A stretch of DNA of 54,192 nucleotides from Alkalibacterium sp. (GCA_007692455.1 RECC01000085.1:1-54192), one strand, 5' to 3'. Positions 43,847 to 52,709 are shown, counted from the first letter of the stretch. Notes: generated from the sequence alone by a model not told the origin. Made by a program: numbers and translations.

Positions 43847-45511
43847 ATGAAAAACAAATGGTGGAAAGAAGCAGTCGCTTATCAGATTTACCCGCGCAGC
43901 TTCTATGATTCCAATGGGGATGGAATTGGAGACCTGCAGGGTATTATTCAAAAATTGGATTATTTACAAGAATTAGGAATAGACATTATCTGGGTAAACC
44001 CAATTTATCAGTCTCCTAACGACGATAATGGCTATGACATCAGTGATTTTTACGACATTATGGATGAATTCGGGACGATGGCAGATTTTGATGAGCTGCT
44101 TAGAGAAGTACATAATCGCGGAATGAAAATCATAATGGATCTAGTGATTAACCATACATCAGACGAACACGAATGGTTTATTGAGTCCCGTTCATCTAAA
44201 GATAACCCTTACCGCGATTTTTACATCTGGCACCCTGGAAATCCGGACGGTTCTGACATCAACAACTGGGAATCGTTTTTTGGTGGCTCCGTTTGGGAGT
44301 ATGATGAACAGACGAAAGAGTACTACATGCACATCTTTTCGAGAAAACAACCTGATTTAAACTGGGAAAACCCTAAAGTGCGCGAGAGCCTGTACGAAAT
44401 GGTCAATTGGTGGCTGGATAAGGGAATTGACGGCTTTCGAGTGGATGCCATTACCCATATTAAAAAGAAAAAAGGCTTTCCAGACTTGCCTAACCCTCGA
44501 AACAGAAAATACGTTCCTTCGAATCCTGGACATGCCAATCAGCCGGGAATCGATGAATTCTTGTCCGAATTTGTTGATCGAACGATTAAAAACTATGATG
44601 TCATGACCGTCGGAGAAGCCGGCGGCGCTAAGTTTGAAGAGGCAAAACATTGGATTGGAGAAGAAGGCGGATATTTTAATATGATTTTCCAATTCGACCA
44701 TCTTGGGTTGTGGAAAGCAAAAGATGGCAAGCTGGATTTGGAAGATTTAAAAAATGTGATGACTAAATGGCAGAAAGGTCTGGAGGGACAAGGCTGGAAT
44801 GCGCTGTTTATCGAAAATCATGATCAGCCCAGAAGTGTATCGAGCTGGGGAGATGATACTGATTTAAGAAAAACGTCCGCAAAGTCCCTGGCGACTTTCT
44901 ACTTCTTTATGCAGGGGACGCCGTTTATTTATCAGGGTCAGGAAATAGGCATGACGAATGTGCGGTTCAACTCCATTGACGAGTATAACGATACCGGCAT
45001 AATAAACCTTTATGCCCTGGAAACTATGAATGGAACCCCACACGAGGAAGTAATGACCTATATCTGGAAAAATGGTCGAGATAATTCACGTACACCGATG
45101 CAATGGTCAAGTGAACCTCAAGCCGGCTTTACTACTGGAACCCCTTGGTTTAGTGTGAATCCAAATTATCCGGATATTAATGTGGAAGAAGCGGTAAATA
45201 ATCCTGACTCAATATATAACTACTATAAACGAATGATTGAAATGAGAAAAAGTATACCAGCCCTTGTTTATGGCACGTATGAAATGCTTGCTGAAGAGCA
45301 CACTCAAGTTTTTGCGTATCTGCGCCTGTACAAAGGTGAGCGCTATGTTGTAATAGTAAATATGTTCGATGAAGCTGCTGATTTTAAATTGGATGACGGC
45401 TTAGAATGTGAAGAACTGCTGTTGTCTAATTACTCTTCTGTGGATGAACTGAATCCCGTCATGGAGCTGCAGCCATTTGAAGCACGTGTGTACAAGGTTT
45501 CGAAACACTAA
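43847..45511 (+). CDS. Alpha-glucosidase, GH13_31, alpha-1,4 type (copy 1)
   Basis: 554 residues, cytoplasmic. GH13 regions: DLVINHTSDEHEW, GFRVDAITHI with nucleophile Asp200, VGEAGG with the acid/base Glu, and ENHDQPR. The residue after Asp200 is Ala201, which in this subfamily goes with alpha-1,4 specificity (maltose and maltodextrins), in contrast to the Val enzyme at 29416. It is closely similar to the next gene, from which it is separated by a terminator and its own promoter region. Start chosen at MKNKWW because GTGGAG lies ten bases upstream and the paralogue begins at the same place; an in-frame ATG 18 bases earlier has no ribosome site. Confidence 0.92.
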   Translation: MKNKWWKEAVAYQIYPRSFYDSNGDGIGDLQGIIQKLDYLQELGIDIIWVNPIYQSPNDDNGYDISDFYDIMDEFGTMADFDELLREVHNRGMKIIMDLVINHTSDEHEWFIESRSSKDNPYRDFYIWHPGNPDGSDINNWESFFGGSVWEYDEQTKEYYMHIFSRKQPDLNWENPKVRESLYEMVNWWLDKGIDGFRVDAITHIKKKKGFPDLPNPRNRKYVPSNPGHANQPGIDEFLSEFVDRTIKNYDVMTVGEAGGAKFEEAKHWIGEEGGYFNMIFQFDHLGLWKAKDGKLDLEDLKNVMTKWQKGLEGQGWNALFIENHDQPRSVSSWGDDTDLRKTSAKSLATFYFFMQGTPFIYQGQEIGMTNVRFNSIDEYNDTGIINLYALETMNGTPHEEVMTYIWKNGRDNSRTPMQWSSEPQAGFTTGTPWFSVNPNYPDINVEEAVNNPDSIYNYYKRMIEMRKSIPALVYGTYEMLAEEHTQVFAYLRLYKGERYVVIVNMFDEAADFKLDDGLECEELLLSNYSSVDELNPVMELQPFEARVYKVSKH

Positions 45512-45552
45512 GCATTACAGAAACGGCCGAAAAAAAGCTGAGATAGTAATTT

Positions 45553-45592
45553 AAAGAAGGTTCCTGCCTAGAGCGGGAACCTTCTTTAGTTT
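45553..45592 (+). terminator. Terminator after alpha-glucosidase copy 1
   Basis: A perfect twelve-base stem AAAGAAGGTTCC/GGAACCTTCTTT with an eleven-base loop is followed by AGTTT. The remainder of the 350-base gap holds only the operator and promoter of the next operon. Confidence 0.85.
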
Positions 45593-45746
45593 AAGTTCAG
45601 GGGTCTTAAACTGACTATGATTATTTTTTCCGAGCTCGTAAAAACCAAACTCTACACTTCTTTAAAAATTGTGTGATACACCATTTCCTTAATAATTAAA
45701 TAGAACACTTCAGGGTAAAATTAATGCAGTTTTCATTTAATCAAAC

Positions 45747-45760
45747 TGATACCGATAACA
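45747..45760 (+). promoter_or_regulatory. LacI/MalR-type operator of the glucosidase-glk-malT-mapP operon
   Basis: TGATACCGATAACA, identical in 13 of 14 bases to the sites at 23851 and 31074. It lies 34 bases upstream of a TATACT box at 45794. Confidence 0.7.
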
Positions 45761-45793
45761 GTTTTAAAAGTATTGAATCGACGGTCTCCACAC

Positions 45794-45799
45794 TATACT
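45794..45799 (+). promoter_or_regulatory. Predicted -10 box of the glucosidase-glk-malT-mapP operon
   Basis: TATACT with TATTGA 17 bases upstream (or TTGAAT at 15), about 63 bases before the gene start. Confidence 0.4.
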
Positions 45800-45861
45800 A
45801 TTAATTCTGTTGTCATAAATATACATGACAAAGCTGATTAGAATATGGAGTGACGTATACA

Positions 45862-47562
45862 ATGAAAAAACAGTGGTGGAAGAAAGCTGTAGCCTATCAG
45901 ATTTACCCCCGGAGCTTTTATGATTCAAATGGAGACGGTATTGGTGACCTACAGGGGATTATTCAGAAGCTGGATTACTTGAAGGATTTAGGAATCGATG
46001 TCATCTGGGTCAGTCCCATCTATGAATCTCCAAATGATGATAACGGTTACGATATCAGTGATTACCATGGCGTCATGCAGGAATTTGGAACGATGGCAGA
46101 CTTTGATGAACTGCTGTCTGAAGTACATAAACGAGGGATGAGAATCATCATGGATCTCGTCATCAATCACACCTCAGATGAACATGAGTGGTTTATAGAA
46201 TCCCGGTCTTCAAAAGATAATCCATATCGTGATTTTTACATTTGGCATCCTGCTAAACCCGACGGCTCGGCCATCAATAACTGGGAGTCTATTTTTGGTG
46301 GTTCAGTATGGGAGCATGATGAAAAAACGAATGAATACTACATGCATGTTTTCTCAAAAAAACAGCCCGACTTGAACTGGGAAAACCCTGAAGTCCGTGA
46401 GCGCTTGTATGAAATGGTGAACTGGTGGCTGGACAAGGGGATAGACGGTTTTAGAATTGATGCCATTTCCCATATCAAGAAAAAGCATGGCTATCCGAAT
46501 ATGCCTAATCCGCTGAATAAAGAAGTGGTCCCCTCTTTTGACGGCCACATGAATCAACAGGGAATCGACTTGTTTTTATCCGAATTTGCTGATAAGACCA
46601 TTCGTAACTATGATGTGATGACGGTAGGTGAAGCGAACGGTGTGAAAATCAGAGACGCAGACCGTTGGGTTGGCGAAGACAATGGCTATTTCAATATGAT
46701 TTTCCAATTTGAACATCTTGGGCTGTGGGGAGCAAACGGCGATAAACTGGACATCAAAGAACTGAAAGATGTTATGACGCGCTGGCAGAAAGGTCTTGAT
46801 GGACGGGGATGGAATGCACTCTTTATAGAGAATCATGATTTGGCTCGCAGTGTCTCTACCTGGGGTAATGATGCCGACTTGAGAAAGACGTCCGGTAAAG
46901 CGCTGGCGACTTTCTATTTCTTTATGCAAGGAACACCATTCATCTATCAAGGGCAGGAAATCGGCATGACCAATGTACAGTTTGATTCCATTGAGGATTA
47001 TGATGATATCGGCATGATCAATCTCTATCACAATGAGACACAAAACGGAACATCCCATGACGAAATGATGGCATATATTTGGAAAAACGGACGGGATAAT
47101 TCACGGACACCGATGCAGTGGTCAAACGCACCGGAAGCGGGCTTCACGACGGGGACACCATGGTTGGGAGCAAACCCGAACTACCCTGACATCAATGTCC
47201 AACAGGCGCTGAGAGATCCTGACTCTATTTACTACTACTATAAAAAAATGATTCAAATGAGAAAGACGACGCCGGCACTGATTTACGGTCACTATGAACT
47301 GATTGCAAAAGAGCATGAACAGGTCTATGCCTACTTGAGAGCTTTTGAAGGTGTGGAGTATGTCATCATCGTTAATCTGTTTAATCAGACTACGTTGCTT
47401 AATCTAGAGGAAGAATTAGAATTAGGCGAACTGAAGTTATCGAATTATACAGTGGCGGATGAACTGAACCCTGTAATGAAACTGAGACCTTATGAAGCAC
47501 GTGTCTATAAAGTAGCTAAGCAGAAGATATGGCACGATCCGAACTACTATACACTCACGTAA
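45862..47562 (+). CDS. Alpha-glucosidase, GH13_31, alpha-1,4 type (copy 2)
   Basis: 566 residues, cytoplasmic. GH13 regions: DLVINHTSDEHEW, GFRIDAISHI with nucleophile Asp200 and Ala201 (alpha-1,4 type), VGEANG with the acid/base Glu, and ENHDLAR in place of the copy-1 ENHDQPR. A 15-residue C-terminal extension ending WHDPNYYTLT is absent from copy 1. It is first in an operon with a ROK glucokinase (12 bases downstream), the PTS permease and MapP, so the glucose it releases can be phosphorylated by the next gene product. Start at MKKQWW; a GTG twelve bases upstream is an alternative with poorer spacing. Confidence 0.92.
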   Translation: MKKQWWKKAVAYQIYPRSFYDSNGDGIGDLQGIIQKLDYLKDLGIDVIWVSPIYESPNDDNGYDISDYHGVMQEFGTMADFDELLSEVHKRGMRIIMDLVINHTSDEHEWFIESRSSKDNPYRDFYIWHPAKPDGSAINNWESIFGGSVWEHDEKTNEYYMHVFSKKQPDLNWENPEVRERLYEMVNWWLDKGIDGFRIDAISHIKKKHGYPNMPNPLNKEVVPSFDGHMNQQGIDLFLSEFADKTIRNYDVMTVGEANGVKIRDADRWVGEDNGYFNMIFQFEHLGLWGANGDKLDIKELKDVMTRWQKGLDGRGWNALFIENHDLARSVSTWGNDADLRKTSGKALATFYFFMQGTPFIYQGQEIGMTNVQFDSIEDYDDIGMINLYHNETQNGTSHDEMMAYIWKNGRDNSRTPMQWSNAPEAGFTTGTPWLGANPNYPDINVQQALRDPDSIYYYYKKMIQMRKTTPALIYGHYELIAKEHEQVYAYLRAFEGVEYVIIVNLFNQTTLLNLEEELELGELKLSNYTVADELNPVMKLRPYEARVYKVAKQKIWHDPNYYTLT

Positions 47563-47574
47563 AGGAGCAGACGG

Positions 47575-48549
47575 ATGGATAAAATAGCAATCGGTATAGA
47601 CTTAGGCGGCACAACGATTAAATTTGCTTTTGTTAATGAAAAGGGAGAAATAGTTGTGGACTGGTCGACTCGGACACCTACTCACGAAGGTGGGCAGCAC
47701 GTCCTTCCTAAAATATGCTCGTCTATTAAAATGAAAATGAGAGAACATGGACTCTCTACAAGCGATTTTGTAGGAGTCGGCATGGGCTCTCCGGGAGCAG
47801 TTAACCGAGAAAAGGGGACGGTGACGGGGGCATATAATTTGAACTGGAGCGAAACCGTCCGGGTGAGAGAACAGATTGAATCCTCTTTAGGTATTCCGTT
47901 GTTTTTTGATAATGATGCCAATGTTGCGGCGCTGGGGGAACAGTGGATGGGTGCAGCAAAAGATGAGCCGAATGTCGTCTTTCTGACTCTCGGAACAGGT
48001 GTCGGAGGCGGTGTAATCGTTGACGGTCAGCTGGTTCATGGTAGCAAAGATACAGCAGGAGAAATCGGACACATAAAGGTTGAAGAAGACGGCTTTGCCT
48101 GCACCTGCGGTCGAATGGGCTGTCTAGAAACGGTAGCGAGTGCAACAGGTATCGTCAATGTTGCCAGGCAGGAAGCGAAAGACTATATAGAAATTTCACC
48201 CCTAGCACAGGGTATCATGCACGGCCAGACGATTACGGCCAAGTTTGTCTTTGACAATATCAAACTCAAGGATCCATTGGCGGAAGCAGTGCTGACCAGA
48301 GTCGGCAAGTACTTGGGGACAGCCTGTGCCAATATTGCAAATATTCTGAACCCTTCAACGATAGTGATTGGAGGCGGTGTTTCTAAAGCTGGAGATGAGC
48401 TGCTTCGCTTTATCGTTCCGTTTTTTGAACAGACTGCATTCCCGACAATTGCAGCAGACACGGCCATTCGCATTGCCTCGCTGGAAAATACAGCAGGTGT
48501 GCTCGGAGCGGCGTCACTGGTTTTCAAAGAAACACCTTTATCAAAATAG
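47575..48549 (+). CDS. glk: ROK-family glucokinase
   Basis: 324 residues. Phosphorylates the free glucose released by maltose phosphorylase and the alpha-glucosidases. The ATP-binding motif is DLGGTTIKFA, the catalytic Asp is in FFDNDANVAALGE, and the glycine-rich loop is TLGTGVGGG. The ROK zinc site is GH followed by CTCGRMGC. No N-terminal helix-turn-helix is present, so it is a kinase and not a ROK repressor. The ribosome site AAAGGAG overlaps the end of the upstream gene region; the malT gene follows after 41 bases. Confidence 0.93.
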   Translation: MDKIAIGIDLGGTTIKFAFVNEKGEIVVDWSTRTPTHEGGQHVLPKICSSIKMKMREHGLSTSDFVGVGMGSPGAVNREKGTVTGAYNLNWSETVRVREQIESSLGIPLFFDNDANVAALGEQWMGAAKDEPNVVFLTLGTGVGGGVIVDGQLVHGSKDTAGEIGHIKVEEDGFACTCGRMGCLETVASATGIVNVARQEAKDYIEISPLAQGIMHGQTITAKFVFDNIKLKDPLAEAVLTRVGKYLGTACANIANILNPSTIVIGGGVSKAGDELLRFIVPFFEQTAFPTIAADTAIRIASLENTAGVLGAASLVFKETPLSK

Positions 48550-48590
48550 GAATAACAGTCAACTGATAATAAAGTAAACGAGGAGAATAG

Positions 48591-50777
48591 ATGATGAAGA
48601 AGATAATGAATTTTGAATTCTGGCAGAAATTTGGTAAAGCGCTGATGGGTGTGATTGCCGTTATGCCGGCAGCGGGTCTGATGATCAGTATCGGCGGGTC
48701 GATTCCGATGATTAATCCTGATTTGAATGCATTAGTGGCGCTCGGCAGTGTCATTGAGAATATCGGTTGGGCAATTATAGGCAACCTCCACATTCTCTTT
48801 GCGTTGGCCATAGGTGGAAGCTGGGCGAAAGATAAAGCCGGTGGCGCATTTGCAGCCGGAATTGGTTTTATCTTGATCAACCGCATTACCGGAGCGATGT
48901 TTGGTGTTACCGGGGATATGCTTGCAGATGAAACGGCAGTGACCCAGACGTTATTTGGTACAGAAATTCCCGTTGACGGCTACTTCATCTCAGTTTTGGA
49001 AGCGCCAGCACTTAATATGGGTGTATTCGTTGGTATTATCGCCGGTTTTATGGGAGCGATGGCATTTAATAAGTACTATAATTTCCGTAAACTTCCGGAT
49101 GCGCTGTCTTTCTTTAACGGCAAGCGTTTCGTGCCTTTTGTGGTCATTCTCTGGTCTCTTATAGCGGCAGTTGTGCTGTCATTTGTCTGGCCAATCATTC
49201 AGGGTGGCATCAACAGTTTCGGAGTATGGATTGCAGAATCACAAGATACAGCACCCGTGCTCGCGCCCTTCCTCTTTGGGACACTAGAGCGTCTGTTGCT
49301 GCCATTTGGGCTGCATCACATGCTGACTATTCCCATCAACTATACACCGCTGGGTGGAACCTATGAAGTACTCAGTGGGGCTCAGGAAGGTGCACGGGTA
49401 TTTGGGCAGGATCCCCTATGGCTTGCCTGGGCACGAGACTTAGTTAATCTGGATGCAGCAGGAGATACGGGCACATATCAGTATGCGGTGGAAAATTTTG
49501 TTCCGGCTCGATTTAAAGTCGGTCAGATGATTGGCTCATCCGGAATCCTGATGGGACTGGCCTATGCCATGTATAAAAATGTTGACAAAGACAAGCGTAA
49601 ACAGTATAAATCAATGTATTTTTCTGCTGGACTGGCGGTCTTTCTAACGGGTGTAACAGAACCCCTTGAGTTTATGTTCATGTTTGCAGCTATGCCGCTT
49701 TACGCTATCTATGCTGTCATTCAAGGAGCTGCCTTTGCCATGGCGGATATCGTGAACCTCAGAATCCATGCGTTTGGTAATATTGAACTCCTGACCCGTA
49801 CACCTCTGGCTCTTAGAGCGGGACTAGGTTGGGATTTGCTCAACTTTTTGTGGGTAACAGTATTATTTGGTGTAGGGACTTATTTCCTGGCAGATTTTCT
49901 AATTAGTAAATTCAATTACGCCACTCCGGGTCGAAATGGTAATTATGAAGGAGAAGCAAATGGCGCAGAGAGCAGTGCAACTGTAGATGCCTCTCAGCAG
50001 GTTTATGATATTATTCACTTATTGGGTGGAAAAGAAAATATTGAAGATGTCGACGCCTGCATGACTCGACTCCGTATCACTGTTAAAGACACAGATAAAG
50101 TCGGCAGTGAAGTCTATTGGAAGAAAGCTGGAGCAATGGGCCTTGTTCATAAGAATACAGGTGTTCAAGCCATCTATGGACCGAAAGCGGATGTGCTGAA
50201 ATCAGATATTCTGGATGTACTGGAGTCGAATGCCCCCATACCGTCTTCATCTATTGATAAGGATGCAGATGAGGCTGGCGATTCATCAGTCGAAGATAAA
50301 AAAGCCGGCAAAACAGAGTCAGGTAAAGAAACATCAGTCTACTCAGTAGCTGATGGGGATGTGCAGCCCATTACCGAAGCACCGGATGCAGTGTTCTCTC
50401 AAAAAATGATGGGTGACGGTTTTGTCGTTACACCGGAAGAGGACAGAGTTCTTTCTCCAGTAGCCGGTAAAATTACATCAATCTTCCCAACAAAACATGC
50501 TTTAGGCATTGAAACAGATGAAGGTATTGAAGTACTCGTGCACATGGGCATTGATACGGTGGAACTGAAAGGTAAGGGCTTTGAAGTATTTGTGACAGAA
50601 GGACAGACAGTAGCAGCTGGAGACAAGCTGGCTGAAATGGACCGCAAGGCTGTGAAAAAAGCTGGCAAGCAGACATCTATTCTGGTTGTCTTCACGAACC
50701 TGTTAGACACACAGTCATTCACTCTGACCAAAACGGGGAACGGAGAGGCAGCGTCTGCTGTTGGATTAGTCAAGTAA
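48591..50777 (+). CDS. malT: PTS EIICBA permease, maltose (MalT) type
   Basis: 728 residues. It carries an N-terminal EIIC of the glucose superfamily with about ten membrane helices (about 1-440). The EIIB domain (about 460-545) has the phospho-Cys in DVDACMTRLRITV. After a Ser/Lys/Glu-rich linker comes EIIA (about 600-725) with the phospho-His in VLVHMGIDTV. All three phosphorylation domains are intact. Glucose and maltose permeases share this layout. The downstream MapP-like phosphatase and the maltose phosphorylase in the same island favour import of maltose as maltose 6'-phosphate, as described for Enterococcus faecalis MalT. It is translationally close to the next gene (14 bases). Confidence 0.88.
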   Translation: MMKKIMNFEFWQKFGKALMGVIAVMPAAGLMISIGGSIPMINPDLNALVALGSVIENIGWAIIGNLHILFALAIGGSWAKDKAGGAFAAGIGFILINRITGAMFGVTGDMLADETAVTQTLFGTEIPVDGYFISVLEAPALNMGVFVGIIAGFMGAMAFNKYYNFRKLPDALSFFNGKRFVPFVVILWSLIAAVVLSFVWPIIQGGINSFGVWIAESQDTAPVLAPFLFGTLERLLLPFGLHHMLTIPINYTPLGGTYEVLSGAQEGARVFGQDPLWLAWARDLVNLDAAGDTGTYQYAVENFVPARFKVGQMIGSSGILMGLAYAMYKNVDKDKRKQYKSMYFSAGLAVFLTGVTEPLEFMFMFAAMPLYAIYAVIQGAAFAMADIVNLRIHAFGNIELLTRTPLALRAGLGWDLLNFLWVTVLFGVGTYFLADFLISKFNYATPGRNGNYEGEANGAESSATVDASQQVYDIIHLLGGKENIEDVDACMTRLRITVKDTDKVGSEVYWKKAGAMGLVHKNTGVQAIYGPKADVLKSDILDVLESNAPIPSSSIDKDADEAGDSSVEDKKAGKTESGKETSVYSVADGDVQPITEAPDAVFSQKMMGDGFVVTPEEDRVLSPVAGKITSIFPTKHALGIETDEGIEVLVHMGIDTVELKGKGFEVFVTEGQTVAAGDKLAEMDRKAVKKAGKQTSILVVFTNLLDTQSFTLTKTGNGEAASAVGLVK

Positions 50778-50791
50778 AAGGAGACCATAAA

Positions 50792-51643
50792 ATGAAGGTA
50801 TTAACACTGAACACGCACTCCTGGGTCGAAGAACATCCTGAAGAAAAACTGGAACAGCTGGCTGATGAGCTGGCTAAGCAAAAGTATGATATTATCGCTC
50901 TGCAGGAGGTAAACCAGTCCATTGGAGGAGGTGCTGTTGAGACAGACACCTTCATTCCTCCAAAAGAAGAACGGTTTCCTGTCCCGATAACAGAAGATAA
51001 TTTTGCCCATCAGCTGGTTCAAAAGCTTAAAAATAGGGGCGTCACATACTACTGGAGCTGGGCGGCTGTTCATATAAGCTTCAGTCAGTATGATGAAGGC
51101 ATTGCGATTTTATCCAAAGAACCGTTTACTGCCGAAAGTTATCTCGTATCCGATACCCAGGTTTATTCCAATTACTATACGCGTAAAGTGCTGAATGCGC
51201 ATATTGAGCTAGACGGTATTGCCTTTAATGTGTTTTCAGTTCATTTTTCCTGGTGGAAGGATGCTGAGGGAAGTTACCTCTTTAAGGGAGACTGGGAACG
51301 GACTTTGGAAAAACTGAATCCATCGGCTGATGCACATTTGCTGATTATGGGAGACTTCAATAATGATTCTTCTGTGAGAGAAGAAGGCTATGACCTGGTT
51401 AAAAAAACCGCTCCATTCCTGAAGGATGCGTATGAAGCGGCTGAAACACGAATTGGAGAGGCAACCATTACACAGGAAATAGATGGCTGGGAAGGGCATT
51501 TTGACGAGAAAAGAATTGACTATATTTTCGTCGGTGATCAGATTGAAGTACACACATGCCGCGTCGTGTTTGATGGAAACACCGAACCGGTAATCAGTGA
51601 TCACTTCGGTGTTGAAGCCCATCTAAATATTAAAACTTACTAA
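50792..51643 (+). CDS. mapP: Maltose 6'-phosphate phosphatase-like protein (endonuclease/exonuclease/phosphatase fold)
   Basis: 283 residues. EEP-fold metal-dependent phosphatase: LTLNTHSW (Asn), ALQEVN (metal Glu), VFSVHFSWW (catalytic His), GDFNND (Asp and Asn), KRIDYIF and the closing SDHFGVEA (Asp-His). Enterococcus faecalis MapP belongs to this fold and removes phosphate from maltose 6'-phosphate delivered by MalT, so that maltose phosphorylase can use maltose. Location 14 bases after a malT-type permease, in an island with mapA and pgmB, makes the same role very likely here. A DNase or sphingomyelinase function is less likely because no signal peptide is present. The ribosome site is AAAAGGAGA. 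Confidence 0.85.
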   Translation: MKVLTLNTHSWVEEHPEEKLEQLADELAKQKYDIIALQEVNQSIGGGAVETDTFIPPKEERFPVPITEDNFAHQLVQKLKNRGVTYYWSWAAVHISFSQYDEGIAILSKEPFTAESYLVSDTQVYSNYYTRKVLNAHIELDGIAFNVFSVHFSWWKDAEGSYLFKGDWERTLEKLNPSADAHLLIMGDFNNDSSVREEGYDLVKKTAPFLKDAYEAAETRIGEATITQEIDGWEGHFDEKRIDYIFVGDQIEVHTCRVVFDGNTEPVISDHFGVEAHLNIKTY

Positions 51644-51658
51644 AAGTCAGGATATTAC

Positions 51659-51687
51659 GTGACAAATAAAATAAAGCATGCTATATT
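51659..51687 (+). promoter_or_regulatory. Predicted promoter of the amino-acid importer operon
   Basis: GTGACA (51659-51664) and the extended -10 TGCTATATT (TATATT at 51682-51687) are separated by 17 bases. The expected start point near 51694 falls within the left arm of the terminator that follows. Confidence 0.6.
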
Positions 51688-51688
51688 A

Positions 51689-51721
51689 AACACTGGTCAT
51701 ATTTAACGGCCAGTGTTTTTA
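51689..51721 (+). terminator. Terminator of the malT-mapP operon, overlapping the next promoter
   Basis: AACACTGG/CCAGTGTT is a perfect eight-base stem with a 13-base loop and a T-run of about five. It would stop read-through from mapP. Confidence 0.8.
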
Positions 51722-51763
51722 AATGCTAATAAAGTTATAAATGTATGGAAAAGGGGAACCATT

Positions 51764-52660
51764 ATGAAAAAAGGGTTATTTTTTACAAGTATACTTTCAC
51801 TAAGCGGTCTGCTGATTGCCTGCGGAAACGATACAGACACAGCTGATGAGACAGAAATCATGGACGATCAGGCTGAAGAAACGGTTGAAGAGGACGTTCA
51901 GGAAGATTCATCTTGGGCAGATGTGGAAGAAGAAGGCGTACTGACAGTTGGAACATCTGGAACTTATGCCCCAATTACATTCTTTGATGAAAATAATGAA
52001 CTGACAGGCTTTGAAGTGGAACTGGTCAGAGAAATTGGAGAAAAACTGGACCTTGAAGTCGAATTTGAGACGATGGACTTTGACGGCATTCTTCCTTCTC
52101 TGAGAAACGGTCAGATTGATGTTGCTGCCCATGACTTTGCGATAACGGAAGAGCGTCAGGAAACATTTGATTTTGTTGATCCGCATAAATTTTCTTATGG
52201 TTCTATCATTGTAAGAGAAGAAGACCAGGATCGTTTTGAATCTGCCTATGAACTGGAAGGTGTCGATGTAGCTGTCGGCTCACTGACCAGTAATTATGCA
52301 CTATTTGCTGATAATATCGGGGCAAATGGAACGGCTTATGATGGCGGGGTTGAAGCCATTTTAAGAGATGTGATTAACGGTAATCAGGAAGCCTATTTAA
52401 ATGATTACCTTGTTTTAATCAATACACTGAATGAATTCGATGATGACCGACTAGCTATTGCGGAAGACGTTAAATTCCACGCGACCGAAAGTGCCATGGC
52501 AGTACTGCTAGGAAATGAAACACTTCGTGACCGCTTAAGTGAAGCGCTGGCTGAACTGAAAGATGAAGGAGTTGTTTCCGAGCTGTCACTTGAATTCCTA
52601 GGTGCAGATGTCACAGAGCCCGTTGACGAGTCTGAAATTGTCAGTTTAGACGGTGAATAA
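51764..52660 (+). CDS. Amino-acid ABC transporter substrate-binding lipoprotein
   Basis: 298 residues. The signal peptide ends in the lipobox LIAC (Cys about residue 20). After an acidic stalk of about 45 residues comes a SBP_bac_3 domain: LTVGTSGTYAPITFFDENN, GFEVELVREIGEKL, DGILPSLRNGQIDVAA and ITEERQETFDF. This family binds polar amino acids; resemblance in general layout to cystine and glutamine importers is noted but the ligand is not fixed. Start at the ATG behind AAAAGGGG; an in-frame ATG 51 bases earlier lies in the terminator region. A hairpin follows the stop. Confidence 0.9.
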   Translation: MKKGLFFTSILSLSGLLIACGNDTDTADETEIMDDQAEETVEEDVQEDSSWADVEEEGVLTVGTSGTYAPITFFDENNELTGFEVELVREIGEKLDLEVEFETMDFDGILPSLRNGQIDVAAHDFAITEERQETFDFVDPHKFSYGSIIVREEDQDRFESAYELEGVDVAVGSLTSNYALFADNIGANGTAYDGGVEAILRDVINGNQEAYLNDYLVLINTLNEFDDDRLAIAEDVKFHATESAMAVLLGNETLRDRLSEALAELKDEGVVSELSLEFLGADVTEPVDESEIVSLDGE

Positions 52661-52671
52661 AAAATGAACTG

Positions 52672-52709
52672 GAAACATACAGGAAATCACATTTTCTTGT
52701 ATGTTTTCT
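52672..52709 (+). terminator. Intercistronic hairpin between binding protein and permease
   Basis: AAACATACA/TGTATGTTT and GAAA/TTTC pair with one internal mismatch around TCACA, followed by TCTTAATT. It is a partial terminator or message-stability element that would favour the binding protein, as in the malE-malF gap. Confidence 0.6.

Noticed and set aside
47575-48549. ROK-family repressor
   Set aside because: There is no N-terminal helix-turn-helix; the protein begins directly with the ATP-binding DLGGTT motif, so it is a kinase.
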